Origin: Earliella scabrosa
Taxonomy: Eukaryota; Basidiomycota; Agaricomycetes; Polyporales; Polyporaceae
DNA length: 64,000 bases
Assembly: GCA_022605405.1 (NCBI GenBank)
Contig: JABYQQ010000017.1
Location: 124,001 to 188,000 of the forward strand
Direction: 5' to 3'
Shown here piece by piece: positions 24,051 through 35,696 of the stretch. The position numbers and the translations under genes are program-made. A model generated the notes under the pieces. It was not told where the DNA came from. It did not search any database and saw only the letters and a list, made by a program, of their open reading frames with translations. How positions within the stretch are numbered: the first letter of the stretch is position 1; the number at the start of each line of letters is the position of its first letter.

Positions 24051-26679
24051 CCTCGGCGCAAACGCGGCGTTGACAGTACTCCGGGGGCAAAACGGTCGGG
24101 CTCAGCAACGCGAGCTGAACGCGCGGGGTTGTGCCGGACTCAGCCGCCAGCCCCAGCAAGACACGGTGGTTATGAACGCGGCTAGTAGGAGGTCCTCAAA
24201 AATTCGGTGAGAAAACATAGAGCTCACGTACCGGGGATGTCTCTCCGAGCAGATTCAGCCTCGGAAGCGTAAGTGAGTGGTGTCCATGGTTGTTTGGTAT
24301 CGTCTTTACGGAGCTGTATCAAGCATTCCAGAGGTCTTGAATTGCTGAGTTAAATCTGACTCCAATATGTAAATGTCGGAGTTGGATCTTCTCTTGATCG
24401 GTGTTTTAATGGCATCGAGACTAGTGCAAAGTAGTGGAAAGACGGATATAGACGAGAAGAACACTTGGGCCCTCACGTTTAACGTTCAGGCTCAAGCTTC
24501 AAAGGGTAGCCGGCAAGCGCCAGGGATGTTCTAATGAAGCGATCGTTTCCCACGGCTCTTGGCGACTACCAACTTCAGGCTTGACCGTCGACGCACTCCA
24601 TCTCCCTCAGCAATCTCCTGAGCTCCTCCTCGTTTCTGACATACATGGCAATAACGCGCGAAGTACTGCAGAAGAACCTGTGCAAGTCAGACGGTAGAGC
24701 ACGTCGCTTCCGCGACCTCCCACAATGGGCTGCGCGCGCATGGCGCTTGATCATGATAATTGCCGCTTCAAGGGCAAGTTATGATGCTTGTTGCATGTAT
24801 GACATCTGCTGATGAGATTTATGCTCAGGAGTTAGGGCAAGAGAAGGTCAGATCGGTCGTGTGTTGCTCATTACAATGATTGCATCTACCGCGCCCCGGA
24901 TGCCAGTCCTGCGTGCGGGCGCAACCACATGCCGCACAGCGAAACAAGACGAGTCGTACAGGCAAGCATGGCACGTTTTTCGAAGATGGAGGAGCGCTGA
25001 CATAGCTCCTATGATAGGCTGTCTGCGCTTGAGAGCTACTTATTGAAATCACTCTCGCGGGAGAAGACACGTGGTGGGGGCGGAGACTGTGTCGAACAGG
25101 GAATGCAGGTGTATAATGCATATGCGGTATGTGCCTTCCCCCCACCGTAATATTACGGACACCACCTCTCGGACGGCACCCTCCTCTTACCGCAAGTTCC
25201 CGACCTCGCAGCAATGACGAGCACACTTGCTCAGCAATGTGGTATCACGCAGCTCCCTCCCTTGGAACCAAGGAAGCAATCTACCTCAGATACGACCTCC
25301 CCGTTCTCCCGTTACATTGGACACCCCCGCAGAACGCGTCGTCGGCTTCATATGCCTGTCGGCTCGCCCGGCGCCGGAGATAGACGCCTGTGCTAATCGT
25401 GATTACGATGGCGGTAGGACGAGAACATCGGCAAAAAGTAACAGGCGCAGGAAGCACGGTTTCGACCCGCCCCGTTCACGGTCCAAGCGTGAGCTGATGT
25501 AATCGTGACGAGTGTGAGCTTCGTGACACGCTGTGACCGACCTTTGATGCCAAAGGAGGAGCAGCTTGCAAGTTACTTTCCGAGCCCAGAGATGCTCCAA
25601 AAATTTGCGGAAAAAGACGTACTTTTACTCTGCAATGCATAGAAACACTCAGTCAATTTTGTTGAACCAGAGAGCCCAGTACCAGCCCCTGTGTTCGAGG
25701 AGGGCGGAGAATAAGCGCCCATGATGTCGTGTGCGCGAGGGTCACCATTAGGACTGTAGCCCAGCGCGCAGGACTGTGGATTGGCGCGCTGGGACTGTAG
25801 CCCTCCCGGTTGGAATGGGATTTCCACCCCCCTCGATTCTGGCAGGGAAGCCAGCGAAATCGGGAGGGAAACGGTGATGGCCAGCGCGAGCTACAGTCCT
25901 CGGCTGGAGAGTTCGCGCGCTCAACGTGCACGTGGGGCGGGCGAGCGGCGGAGCGCTCGTCATGTCACTCCCTTCCGAATTCGGTGTCACGCTCCTTTTC
26001 GAGACGATCGGGACTGTAGCTCCCTCCTCCTCCTCCCCCCTATACGAGCGTGACAAAACCGTGGCCCCAGTCCAAAGGACCGTAGACCGCCCGGAAGAAG
26101 CAGGGTAAGATGGCGAGTCTCCCGTTTGGAGTCCATACTCAATCCTGACCCAACCCATGGGCTTAACCGCCGATTTTTAGCCATCTTCGTCATCCAAATT
26201 TGTACGCTTCGCTGTGAGGTCTCCGTACGCCGCCCCGCACCATTTCGGGAAACGACCCGCTCTCTGCGCGTGTCCCGGCCAGGCCGTCACATGTTGAACT
26301 GTTGAGGGGCCGTCATGGTCTCCATTCGGGGGCGTGTCTCCGTACTACACCTCCCCTGCTCCATCTGGGGTTACAATGCGCAATTTCCTCTACCTGTCCC
26401 GGCATGGCGAACATACGGTGAACATTCTCGGGATCAGCTATGCGTCGAGGGGCGAGGTGGTCCGCATCCTTCCGCATCGTGATCAATACACTCCGTGCGA
26501 GTCAAGGAGGACGTCATGGACATGAGACATCCTCAAGGGCCCAGGGGGAAACCCTTGCCAGCACGGGGAGTGCCCGCCGTCGCTCGGCGCCGACATGTCC
26601 GAGACCTCGCATAGCTGTTCCCCATGCAGTGCTACAAAAGCTGACGGCGAAGCCGCATTGACCCCCGTACTTCCTCCCA
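24051..26679. other. 2.6-kb region without a supported gene, upstream of the tannase
   Basis: Open frames in both directions (for example 25227-25502 plus, 24825-25226 minus) lack recognisable domains and give no consistent exon chain. The block 25750-26100 carries scattered copies of a GGACTGTAGC decamer and a hairpin, listed separately. The last few hundred bases should contain the tannase promoter. Confidence 0.35.
25751..26020. repeat. cluster of GGACTGTAGC decamers with a 10-bp-stem hairpin
   Basis: The decamer GGACTGTAGC occurs at 25751-25760, 25792-25801 and 26011-26020, and inverted at 25890-25899. A near copy (GGACTGTGGA) is at 25771. Between the first and third lies a perfect inverted repeat, CCCAGCGCGC at 25760-25769 and GCGCGCTGGG at 25784-25793, with a 14-nt loop that itself contains the near copy. 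No coding function is apparent. It may be the remnant of a small inverted-repeat element or a regulatory array 650-930 bp upstream of the tannase gene. Confidence 0.7.
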
Positions 26680-29178
26680 ATGATTCCACTCTCATCGCTC
26701 AGCCTTTTGGGCTTCGTACTCGGGGTTACCGCTGCAGGTGGTTCCCAGTCGGCCTGTGACAATTTCCGCCTAGATGTCACGGACGTCGTCCTCACCAAGG
26801 CCACATACTACCCCGCGGGCACGCTCGTGAACATCTCGACCCCGTACTCAACCATCACCACTTCGGACCTCCCCGCCTTCTGTCGCGCCGAGCTCGTCAT
26901 CACGACCAATTCCACGGGAGGATCATCCGCGCTAACCGAGGTCTGGCTGCCAGATGACTGGAATGGTATTCTCACCGTGGGCAATGGGGGCATCGCTGGA
27001 GGAGGTACGCACAAGAAGGATATGTCGCCGCTAATTACTCACTTGAACCCTTCGTCATCTCCTTTAGTCACGGTCGGTGAGCTTGGCCACATCGCGATTG
27101 CCCAAAGCTGTATGTTGAACCTTCGCATCATCATCCGCCGTCGCTTGCGTCCTTCACATGCTTACCGGAAGGCTTTCAGTTGCCGGGATCTCTACAAACA
27201 CTGGGCACGATGGCACATCGAACGACGGCGAATGGGCGGGTCCGCATAACGATGTGAGTACTCCGTCTGTTGATGCCAAAAGCCCTCGTCTCTCATCATC
27301 GCAATGTACAGAATGCCATAGTCGACTGGGGCTGGCGCGCCATGCACTTGAGCGTGCTCGCGGGTAAGGAGGTTGTGAAGCAGTACTATGAGACCGCAGC
27401 AAACAAGTCATACTATCTGGGCTGCTCCAACGGTCCGTACCTTTCTCATCGATTCGTCCATATCCATTCATTGTCGCTGACATGTGCCCGCGCTTTGCCT
27501 CCACTATCATGCAGGCGGCAGACAAGGGTACGTCGTGACATAGGCTCAGAGTAGGCTGATGCTAATCTGCCCCCACGACGCATCTCCACAGGCTCAAGGA
27601 AGTACAGGAATTCCCGGAAGACTTCGACGGCGTGGTACGTCTCTGCATCGCAGCCGGCGGCCCCAGAGAGAGAGCGCTGACGTTGCTCAGGTGGTCGGAG
27701 CCCCAGCGAATTATTGGACACATATACAAGCGTGGCACCTCCACCAGAACCTGAACGTGCAACCGTCAACCTCGCCCCGCTTCATTACGGAGGACATCTG
27801 GCTCAACGTGATTGCACCAGAGGTCATGAGACAGTGTGACGCTCTTGACGGCGTACGTGAACCTGACGGGATCCTCGAGGCACGAGCTGACGCTGTCGTG
27901 ACCCCGTTTGTCACAGCTCAAGGATGGTATCATCAACGATCCGCGAGTATGCCAGTACGTGTGCATGGCTGCTCTCTCACTGCTGTGTATGATTAACGAC
28001 CATGAATGGTGACACTAGCTTCCGCCCCGAGGCCCTCACATGTCGCCCAGGCCAGAACGCGTCGACCTGTTTGACGGGGGACCAAATCAGCGCCCTACAC
28101 CGCATATACGCGGACTACTACGAAGCCGACCAAACATATGTCTTCGGTGGGTACAACTACGGAGGAGAGACCAGCTACTACTACCGCGGCGTTGTCGGGC
28201 CTACCCCGTACAAGATCGGGCTAGCGTTCTTCCAGTACATGGTCTTGAAGTAAGGGTCCTGCATTCTTCGCCCATACTGCTCTTGACGAAGTGCCGTCTC
28301 GACAGCGACACCAACTGGAAGATCGACCAATATGACGCGGACGTTCTCGCCCTCGCCGACGAGATCAACCCTGGCCAGGCCAACGTGAGTTTGTCTTCGA
28401 TTTACATAGGCACTTGTACTCAAAATGTCGACCGGGGCTCGTCACATAGGCCATCAACCCGAACCTCACCGCCTTCGCAGGCCCGTCACACAACGGGAAG
28501 CTGCTCCAATACATAGGCTGGGCCGACGACCTGAACAGCCCCGGCTATGCAACCCGCTACTACGAGTCCGTGCACCAGTTCACACGCGCGAACACGGACA
28601 TGGAGATCAGCGACTTCTACCGCTTCTTCACTGTTCCCGGGATGAACCACTGGTGAGTTCGATGTGCCGCTCAACCGTCGATCCCAGACGATGCTGACGT
28701 CTATGACTTTCTGTGCCCCAGTTTCGTAAGACTGCTTGCTACTCTTTCCTCTCTTCCCTGCGCAACGGCTGACACTCGCGCACACGTAGGGTGGGTTCGG
28801 AGCGAACGCGTTCGGGGGCGTGAACCAGGCGTCCCGCAACATACCCCCGCTCTCGCTCGGCCCAGAACACAACGTCCTCGCCGCGATGGTCCGCTGGGTC
28901 GAGGAGGGTGTCGCGCCCGAGAAGCTCACTGCCGTGTACTACAACGAGAATAACGCCGACAACGGCATCGGCTTCACCCGGCCCCTGTGCATGGTATGTC
29001 CCTCGCCACGTACCCTTCCCCTTCCCAGTGTCCTCGCCTGCCTCCCTCCATTCCGGCTGTTGCTGGTAGGGTTGTTGTGCTCACGCGCTCTGACTTGTAG
29101 TACCCGAGCGTCATCCGCTACCGGGGCGGAGACCCGAACAGCGCGGACAGCTTCGAGTGTTCGCTCGATTCCGCCTGA
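26680..29178 (+). CDS. secreted tannase / feruloyl esterase family protein
   Basis: The product should hydrolyse ester bonds of plant phenolics (gallic or ferulic esters) outside the cell. Fourteen exons, including one of 13 nt (27515-27527) and one of 4 nt (28722-28725), splice in frame to 538 residues. Residues 1-19 form a signal peptide (MIPLSSLSLLGFVLGVTAA). The family's CS-D-HC motif is complete: Cys185-Ser186 in GCSNGGRQG, Asp402 or Asp403 in GWADDLNSPG, and His443-Cys444 in GMNHC. In known members the two cysteines form a disulfide joining the catalytic residues. A likely calcium-binding lid segment is CDALDGLKDGIINDP. Length and Ser-His spacing (257 residues) agree with fungal feruloyl esterase B and tannases. 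Sequence alone does not tell which ester is preferred. Splicing removes an in-frame alternative (EPDGILEARAD) that would disturb the lid loop. Confidence 0.92.
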
Positions 29179-29877
29179 GCGTGATTGTGGACGGCTGTTT
29201 GCGTCGACCCCGAGCAACGAATGTCGATCTACATTATAGTCTGAGATATATCCCTTGCCATTGGTTGTACTGGTCACCACTTCGTGTGAATGGCGCGCTC
29301 CAGCGCCCTGGCGGGGCGTCGCCCTCATTGTACCATTTGCCTCCATATGCGGTGAACCTCACTACCATCCTACTGCTACTGCTCACCTCTGTTTACGCAG
29401 GCCCACGCATTCTCTCGCTCTCGGTACGCCCGCGCGGGGTATGCGCGATCATCATGTCCTCGCGGCGCTCCTTGCGCTACATCAAGTCTATGGCTCGCTT
29501 GAGACTTAAGCTTCTACGGCGATGCCATTTGCTTCCTTGTCTATACGCCGGTGGTTTCTCCTCCATGCAGATTAATTACATTCCTCATGTCATCGGACCG
29601 CCCGGCCCGCAGGCGTATTCGACTTCCGCATCACACGTGGGGACCAGGAGGACAAATGCTACGAGCACAGCATATTTGCCTCTAGGCTCTTTGCGCCTGC
29701 GAGCAGGCTGCACCGGTCGCCGTCTCTCCCATCCAACTCATCCTCGCGAGCTCTCCAATCCCCTGCATCGCACCGTCCCACACTCTCCCTGTGTTCTGCA
29801 CTACCATACGTTGACTACACCATCAACCGGTTCGTGTCGCGTCTCTGCGGTACACTAGAGTGTGAACGAACCTGACT
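29179..29877. other. intergenic, tannase to HET-domain gene
   Basis: This 0.7-kb stretch holds the 3' flank of the tannase, the second copy of the 40-bp repeat and the HET-gene promoter. A 233-codon open frame crosses it, but it has no domain and starts inside the tannase exon in another frame. I regard it as chance. Confidence 0.35.
29531..29570. repeat. 40-bp dispersed rep, right copy
   Basis: It matches 23953-23992 at 38 of 40 positions in the same orientation. It lies in the gap between the tannase and HET-domain genes and is not inside a recognised gene. Confidence 0.75.
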
Positions 29878-31971
29878 ATGATTCGCAGATCGCTCGCCAT
29901 GTGGCTCTTGAGCACTGACCGTGCCGAGCTGCACTACTTCGCCGACCACCTTGCAGTCGACGGCGGCTACGCGATACTCTCCCACACATGGGGGCCCGAC
30001 GAGCAATCCTTCCAAGACCTCCAGGCTCTCCGCGCGTGGTGCCGTCGAGCAATACGCAAAAGGAATCCGCGCGACCGCGTGTCCCAGAAGATCAGACAGA
30101 GCTGCATCCTGGCCGAGGCCGCTGGCTACAAGTGGATCTGGATCGACACGTGCTGCATCGACAAGACGAGCAGCGCGGAGCTCTCCGAGGGAATCAACTC
30201 CATGTTCCGTTGGTACTCCTCGGCCGAGGTTTGCTATGCGTTCCTGGAAGACGTCCCCACGCCCAGCCACCGGTGGGAGCTATACGACTTCCACTCCAGC
30301 TTTCGCAACGCGCGATGGCACACCCGCGGGTGGACCTTGCAGGAGCTCATCGCGCCCCAGGTCGTCACCTTCGTCTCGCAGAGCTGGGAGGCGTTCAGTG
30401 ATAAAGTCGAGCTCTCATTTCTGCTATCCGATATCACAGGGATCGATGAGGGCGTCCTGACGCGGAAAGTGCGCTACGACGCGGTGAGCATCGCGGAACG
30501 GATGTACTGGGCGTCGCGGCGACAGACGACGCGAGTAGAGGACGAGGCGTACTGTCTGATGGGTCTGTTCAACATCAACATGCCCACGATCTACGGGGAA
30601 GGGCGTGCTGCTTTTCAACGGCTGCAGCAGGAGATCATGAAGAGCACTTTCGACACGAGCCTCTTTGTCTGGGGAGCTTGGCAGCCAGACTGCTCCGATC
30701 CCTCCTCGTGGCTCCCGGTGAAGAACAACAACAAGTTCATCGAGCACACGGGTCCATTGGCCGTTTCCCCGACAAACTTTCTGTTGAACCATAGCGGCGT
30801 CAGGTTCTCGCCCGCCCTTAGTGACCCTTTACAGCCATACTTGCCATCGCAATGGAAGGTATGTTTAATTCCCTTGTATTTCTCTCAATTGATCACTCAA
30901 ATATGTTACCCGCAGCTTGAGGGCCCAGAGGCAGCCGACCATGACCTGAGATCGAGTGGCCCATTCGGAGCAATTGAGCTACCACACTTCACGATCACGA
31001 ACTACGGGCTACAATGCCGCTTCCCGATCATCGAAGCAGACGAAGTCACGATCGCCGTCCTCCTCTGCCAGACCGCAAACGCTCATCTCGGGCTTCTCCT
31101 CCATCCTTCCCCCACCCCGCTTCTGGACCCCACCCGCAAGACATACCGCGTCGGTTACACGTTCCAGCAAGGCGCCAGGACCTCTGGGATGCGCATCATC
31201 GACCTGGGAAGGGACTACTCCCGCATCCATCTCAACGGCAGGCACTACACCGCGGAGTGGCGCGACATATGCATCGAGAGCGACGCACGGGCGCAGCACA
31301 GAGACCCGATCTCGCAGATCGGCGCGATCAACTGCATCTCCCGACATCCCCCTTTCCGCGTCCCCCTCTGGCTGATCAACGGGCTCTCGGTCCTCGGACT
31401 CGAGCTGCGCGAGCCATACGTGTTCAGAGACAAGCCCATGCACGTTGCCATCCTGTGCGAACACACGGGCCCGGGACAGTCAGAGGCGATCTGGTTCTGT
31501 CTGGGGACGTGTGCCGCGCGCCATCCGAAGCGGGAGCATTGGGCGAAAGTGCTGCTGTTCCACGCGGAAAACTGGTACAACGCCCCGGACTTCGAGCATG
31601 TATGCGCCGATGACCACGTCGGCAACTGGCCTAACTGGGCGAAAACCTTTGGGGATGCCGACCGTACGATCAGGGTGTCCTTCAGTCCTAGCAATGGTCG
31701 TCTTCTCACCAACGTGACCACCCTTGTCATGCATGTGGAGCTCGAGGGACGCGCATACACGGAGATGTCGCGTCGCAGGAAGGTTGATCTTCCGAGGGAG
31801 ATCATACCGAGCACGACCGAGGACGCCGAAGAGTCGCACGCCGAGTTACGCAAAGTGGCCAGTGCTCAACGCATCATATCGTCTGAACATCCCCGCCGTT
31901 CCCACCGCCGATACTACTTTTCGTGCAGCCACTCCGCAGAAGTTCCATGGTCCCGCTTGGAGGAGAAATAA
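29878..31971 (+). CDS. HET-domain (heterokaryon incompatibility-like) protein
   Basis: HET-domain proteins can trigger cell death when genetically different hyphae fuse; most basidiomycete members have no tested role. The frame is open for 697 codons. A GTATGT...CAG intron at 30859-30915 (57 bp, a multiple of three) very likely splits it, leaving 678 residues. The HET core is clear: YAILSHTWGPDEQSFQDL near residue 31, KIRQSCILAEAAGYKWIWID then TCCIDK near 70-97, GINSMFRWYSSAEVCYAFL, and RWHTRGWTLQELIAP near 143-157. DEAYCLMGLFNINMPTIYGEG, also typical, follows. The C-terminal 400 residues have no domain I know, so this is the common HET-plus-unknown layout. The alternative start at 29899 (MWLLSTDRAELHYF) fits the usual N terminus of the family better and may be the true one. 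Confidence 0.9.
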   Translation: MIRRSLAMWLLSTDRAELHYFADHLAVDGGYAILSHTWGPDEQSFQDLQALRAWCRRAIRKRNPRDRVSQKIRQSCILAEAAGYKWIWIDTCCIDKTSSAELSEGINSMFRWYSSAEVCYAFLEDVPTPSHRWELYDFHSSFRNARWHTRGWTLQELIAPQVVTFVSQSWEAFSDKVELSFLLSDITGIDEGVLTRKVRYDAVSIAERMYWASRRQTTRVEDEAYCLMGLFNINMPTIYGEGRAAFQRLQQEIMKSTFDTSLFVWGAWQPDCSDPSSWLPVKNNNKFIEHTGPLAVSPTNFLLNHSGVRFSPALSDPLQPYLPSQWKVCLIPLYFSQLITQICYPQLEGPEAADHDLRSSGPFGAIELPHFTITNYGLQCRFPIIEADEVTIAVLLCQTANAHLGLLLHPSPTPLLDPTRKTYRVGYTFQQGARTSGMRIIDLGRDYSRIHLNGRHYTAEWRDICIESDARAQHRDPISQIGAINCISRHPPFRVPLWLINGLSVLGLELREPYVFRDKPMHVAILCEHTGPGQSEAIWFCLGTCAARHPKREHWAKVLLFHAENWYNAPDFEHVCADDHVGNWPNWAKTFGDADRTIRVSFSPSNGRLLTNVTTLVMHVELEGRAYTEMSRRRKVDLPREIIPSTTEDAEESHAELRKVASAQRIISSEHPRRSHRRYYFSCSHSAEVPWSRLEEK

Positions 31972-32022
31972 CATCAGAAACACGTCCGCAGTGAGCCCTC
32001 CTCTACTATGCCCAGCCGCTCC

Positions 32023-34351
32023 TCAGACATCCTGCGAGCTCCGCGCGACCGACCAGTCCATCACCTCCGACCGGGATCGTCCCACTTCCTTTGCCCCGTC
32101 TGCATCCACCCCAACCGCCGTACTCGAGTCATTCCCCACCTCCTTCCCACTCCCACTCTCCGCGCCTTTCTCCTGCAGCCCCCACGTCTCATCCCGATCC
32201 CTCCTCAGCCTCACCTCACGCATCAACAACACCGTCCCCAGCCCCGCGCCCGACACCCCGATCATGACCTGCCAAATCAATCGCGTCGCCCGCGCGAACG
32301 CCGCCTCGACCGCGCGCCGCACGTCCGGGTCGAGCGAGGCGGAGCGGATGCGCGGAATTGCGGCGTACGCGATCTGCACGCCTTGCGGGAGCGTGGCTGT
32401 GAATTCGGGCGGGAGGTCTGCGAGGAGCCGGTTCTGGAGGATCGTCCCGCCGATGACGATGCCCCAGCTCTACGGAGAGAGTTGAGTCAGCTGTCGCAAA
32501 TAATACTAGTAGTTCGCGCAGACAAGACGCGACCACGCACCTGAGCGAAGCACCGCAGGAAGGTGAAGAACGCGAGCGCGTGCGCGCTATTAGATACCGG
32601 GAGGGGCGCAAGGATAGGGAACTGCGTCGCGATCCACACAATGCCCAACCCAACACCCAGAGGAATCTGCGCGCCAATGTACGTCGCGCGCGGCGTGTTC
32701 TCATCCAAGATGGAGAGCACGCCGAAGCCGACGACGATGAACGCCCAGCCGACGTAGTTCTGGGGGCGGTAACGGCCGAGGGCCTCGACGGAGAGCCCGG
32801 TCGCGATGGCGAAGGCGGGGATCGTGAGGCAGAGCGAGAACATGTCGACCCCGGAGCCGACTGCGGACGCGCCGAGCGAGGCTTGGAAGTACACGGGGAG
32901 GTAGTCTGCAGCGTGGGTGATGTGAGTGAGTCGCGTGACTGGTGGGAGAGGTCGAGGTGGAGGATGGGACGTACATAGTGTTGCTAATGCGACGATGCCG
33001 TGGAAGAACGTGCCCATGTACCTGTAGGAAGGCTGATGAGTGACGCAGGGTCCCTGCATGCTATGGTACCTACCCGCTGAACGTCGTCCTGTTGGTGAAG
33101 AAGAAGCGTGGTACCTGTTTGGGCCTCGTGAGTGGCCTATGCACCCTCATAGACTGAAGGTTCATACCGTTGGGCCCTTCAGCCAGAACATCTCGAGGAC
33201 GAAGAAGATGAGGATGCCGAGTGCGCCAATAGTGAGCGGCGCGAGTACGTGAGCCGAAGACCAAGGGAATGTGAGCCCGCCCCAGGTGATCGCGAGAAGG
33301 ATAGAGACGGTACTGCCTATCATGACAATAATTCCCCTAGTAGCGAGCCTCATCAGCATTCAAGTTCACACATACAGACACAGTTCGACTCACGTCCAGT
33401 CCATCTGAGCGAGCTTCTCAGCGAGACTCGCCTTGGGGGTGTACACCCGCAAGAAAAGGAGGGTGAGGACGATCGCGATACCGCAGAGCGGGAGGTTGAG
33501 GAAGAACAGCCAGCGCCACGCGCCCGAGTCGGCAAGCGCGCCTCCAATGGGGGGCCCAATCGCGCTGTCAGGCGATATTCAAGTGACATCAAAGTGAGTT
33601 GCTGACACGCCGCTGACAGGGACCCCGGACAATGGGAGACTGACCATGCGAGTGCCCAGACGCTACACGAATCGCACCTTGGTCAGTGTCTGTCTGTAGG
33701 AGGCACACGAGATGATAATAAGACGTACGAAGCTTGGATGCCTTGGTACTTTCCGCGCAAGGGCAAAGGCACCAGGTCAGCGTAGATAATCTCTGTGATG
33801 GCGATGCACCCGCCACCGCCAAACCCTTGGATAGCTTCCCGTCAAACGCGCGTCAGCACGACGCACTCGGTACGACGAAGCCCCTGCGGCACGGACCTCG
33901 ACCCGCGATGAGCATGTTCATGTTCTGCGCCGCACCGGAGATGGCAGACCCAATCGCAAACACGACAATAAACGCGATGAGCGCCGGTTTGCGTCCGAAC
34001 GCGGAGACGAGGTTGCCGATGAGCGGAAGGACGGCGGTAGAGGCGATCGTGTAGGCGCTGCCTGCCCAGATGAAGTCGATGCCGTTGAGCTCTTCGACGA
34101 TGGTGGGAAGCGCCGTAGAGATTGCTGTCTGGAAAACGTGCACGTTTCAGCACCCCTAACGAGCACTTGGAGACTCGGTGAGTGACACGAACGAGGTCGA
34201 GGGCGGAGAGCATGTCCACCACGAGATTTGAGACATAGACCATCCAGAAGGCCATGCCAGGCCGGAAGTCGTCTACATTCGAGCTGTCGCGATGGCATTA
34301 GTTCAACATTGTGAGCCTCAATGAGACCTGTTCCTCGTACCTTGACTCCAT
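32023..34351 (-). CDS. major facilitator superfamily transporter, 14-helix (DHA2-like) type
   Basis: This is a proton-coupled efflux pump of the plasma membrane or vacuole. Eleven exons (34341-34351, 34193-34283, 33897-34128, 33729-33834, 33645-33662, 33394-33564, 33168-33336, 33074-33114, 32975-33021, 32541-32905, 32023-32469) keep one frame and give 565 residues. The start exon is only 11 nt. Family blocks are LSALDLTAISTALPTIVEEL (helix 1), WAGSAYTIASTAVLPLIGNL followed by the motif-A-like FGRKPALI, AGRAIQGFGGGG, DLVPLPLRGKYQGI, AIGPPIGGALADSGAWRWLFFLNLP (motif C region) and YYLPVYFQASLGASAVGSGV. A polar C-terminal tail of about 90 residues follows the last helix. Drug or metabolite export is the usual assignment, but the substrate is unknown. 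It converges with the HET-domain gene; no regulator is adjacent. Confidence 0.92.
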
Positions 34352-35195
34352 TGTCGGTGCACTCTCTCTACGTGAGGGAGGATTGGACGGTGCGTATAAA
34401 CTGACTGGCGGACGGGCTGGCTATAGCAGAGCGTCCTCGGGGACGTAGACAGGTCCCGCCTGGGACCCATGCGTGAGTAATGTGCAGTACGCAGCGTCCG
34501 CTATGCCCGGAGCCCGCGACGAAGAGAGTTCACGATCGAAAGATGGAAGTGTCAAGCCGCTGCAGTCCGCAGGCGGGTCCTGTCCCGCACGAGGCCCAGT
34601 CCGACGCGCGCTGGCGCTGACCAAGACCCGGACGTCCACAGAAGCCACGAGTACGAGGAGCTCAAGGAAGACAGAAGACCATCTATGGCATCTTCCGACG
34701 GCCGTCGAGCGTGGTCGAGGGGGTTCTCGGACAAGTACAGCTGTGAGTGCGTCGACGGAATGGAACCTTCAATCAGCCGGCGGATACCTCCGATGCGCCG
34801 GACCGCCGCTCCGGGACTACCGCCTCCGGGTGTGACCTCTCCATTCGCGGAGCTGGAGCGGGGAGGCACGGCGTGCGCACGTACTTACGTCCATGCTAGA
34901 CGGTACGCGAAGACGTGCTCGGCCCAGTGTCCGCAGGGAGACGATCGAGTGGCCGCAGCACCCGGGCTGATAGTCACGTCGTTATACGCACCGCCGGCAA
35001 GTCAAGAAGGGTAATCATAGAAGCTTATACCTCGCGCGAACAGCCTCCAGGGAGGACCCAGGACCCCGGACATAGGCGGCGGGTTTCAAACTGTCGCGCA
35101 AGGCTGCTCCGATCTGTCACTGTCATTTTCGTTCGTCATAGAGGCGTTCAGCAGGGCGTTCAACGTTCTACTCCGACAGGCTGATGTTCTCTGTT
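34352..35195. other. intergenic, MFS gene to retroelement
   Basis: The first part should carry the MFS promoter. The remainder has short open frames without motifs. The copia-like element is inserted at the right end of this stretch. Confidence 0.35.
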
Positions 35196-35200
35196 CTGTA
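35196..35200. repeat. target-site duplication, left (CTGTA)
   Basis: CTGTA directly precedes the left LTR and is repeated directly after the right LTR at 36856-36860. Five base pairs is the usual target duplication of Ty1/copia integrases. Confidence 0.92.
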
Positions 35201-35420
35201 TGTCGCAACTTTAACCGGCTCGAGGGAGAACGGATAAATTGGCGAGCATACGACGACTATGTACACGAGTTTATATACTCTAAGTAGGGAAAATTCGAGA
35301 TAAACATACGTAGTCCAAGAGGAAAACCTAAGTAAGAGATGACTAAGCGAATGACTAAGCATATACCATAGGGGGGGTACAGATGACTAATACGAGCGCT
35401 AAATTGCTCAACTTCCGACA
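35201..35420 (-). repeat. 3' LTR (left end of the element)
   Basis: 220 bp, identical to 36636-36855, bounded by TGT...ACA. Because Gag is on the minus strand, this is the downstream LTR. Confidence 0.95.
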
Positions 35421-35430
35421 CTCCCCCTCA
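35421..35430 (-). other. polypurine tract of the retroelement
   Basis: On the minus strand the ten bases next to the 3' LTR read TGAGGGGGAG. A purine run immediately upstream of the 3' LTR is where plus-strand DNA synthesis is primed. Confidence 0.8.
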
Positions 35431-35696
35431 ATTTAGCTACCATAAGTGCGCATAAAAGTTACCATAAGTGACCGTAAAATGTCCGTGAGAACGCAAAAGA
35501 ACTCATAAGACCCTAATTGGGAGTTAACCCGCAAAAGATATCGCAAAAGTTACCGCTAAGTACCAATGAGACCGTAAATCTCCCTCATGCCGCAGGAGCA
35601 CTCGCTCGTGGTGGGAAGGCCTCGGCGCCGCGTCCACCAGGTCACCTGACCACTACGACGGAGATATCCGATGTGCCGAAGGAAGGGGGGGCGCGT

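Noticed and set aside
24825..25226. Cysteine/histidine-rich minus-strand frame (CAAC...CNHC) suggesting a zinc finger
   Set aside because: The spacing fits no known zinc-binding family, and the frame is serine/arginine-rich like other chance frames here; no exon context supports it.
29157..29858. 233-codon plus-strand open frame between the tannase and HET genes
   Set aside because: It begins inside the last tannase exon in another frame and has no recognisable segment; apparent repeats come from the 40-bp element.
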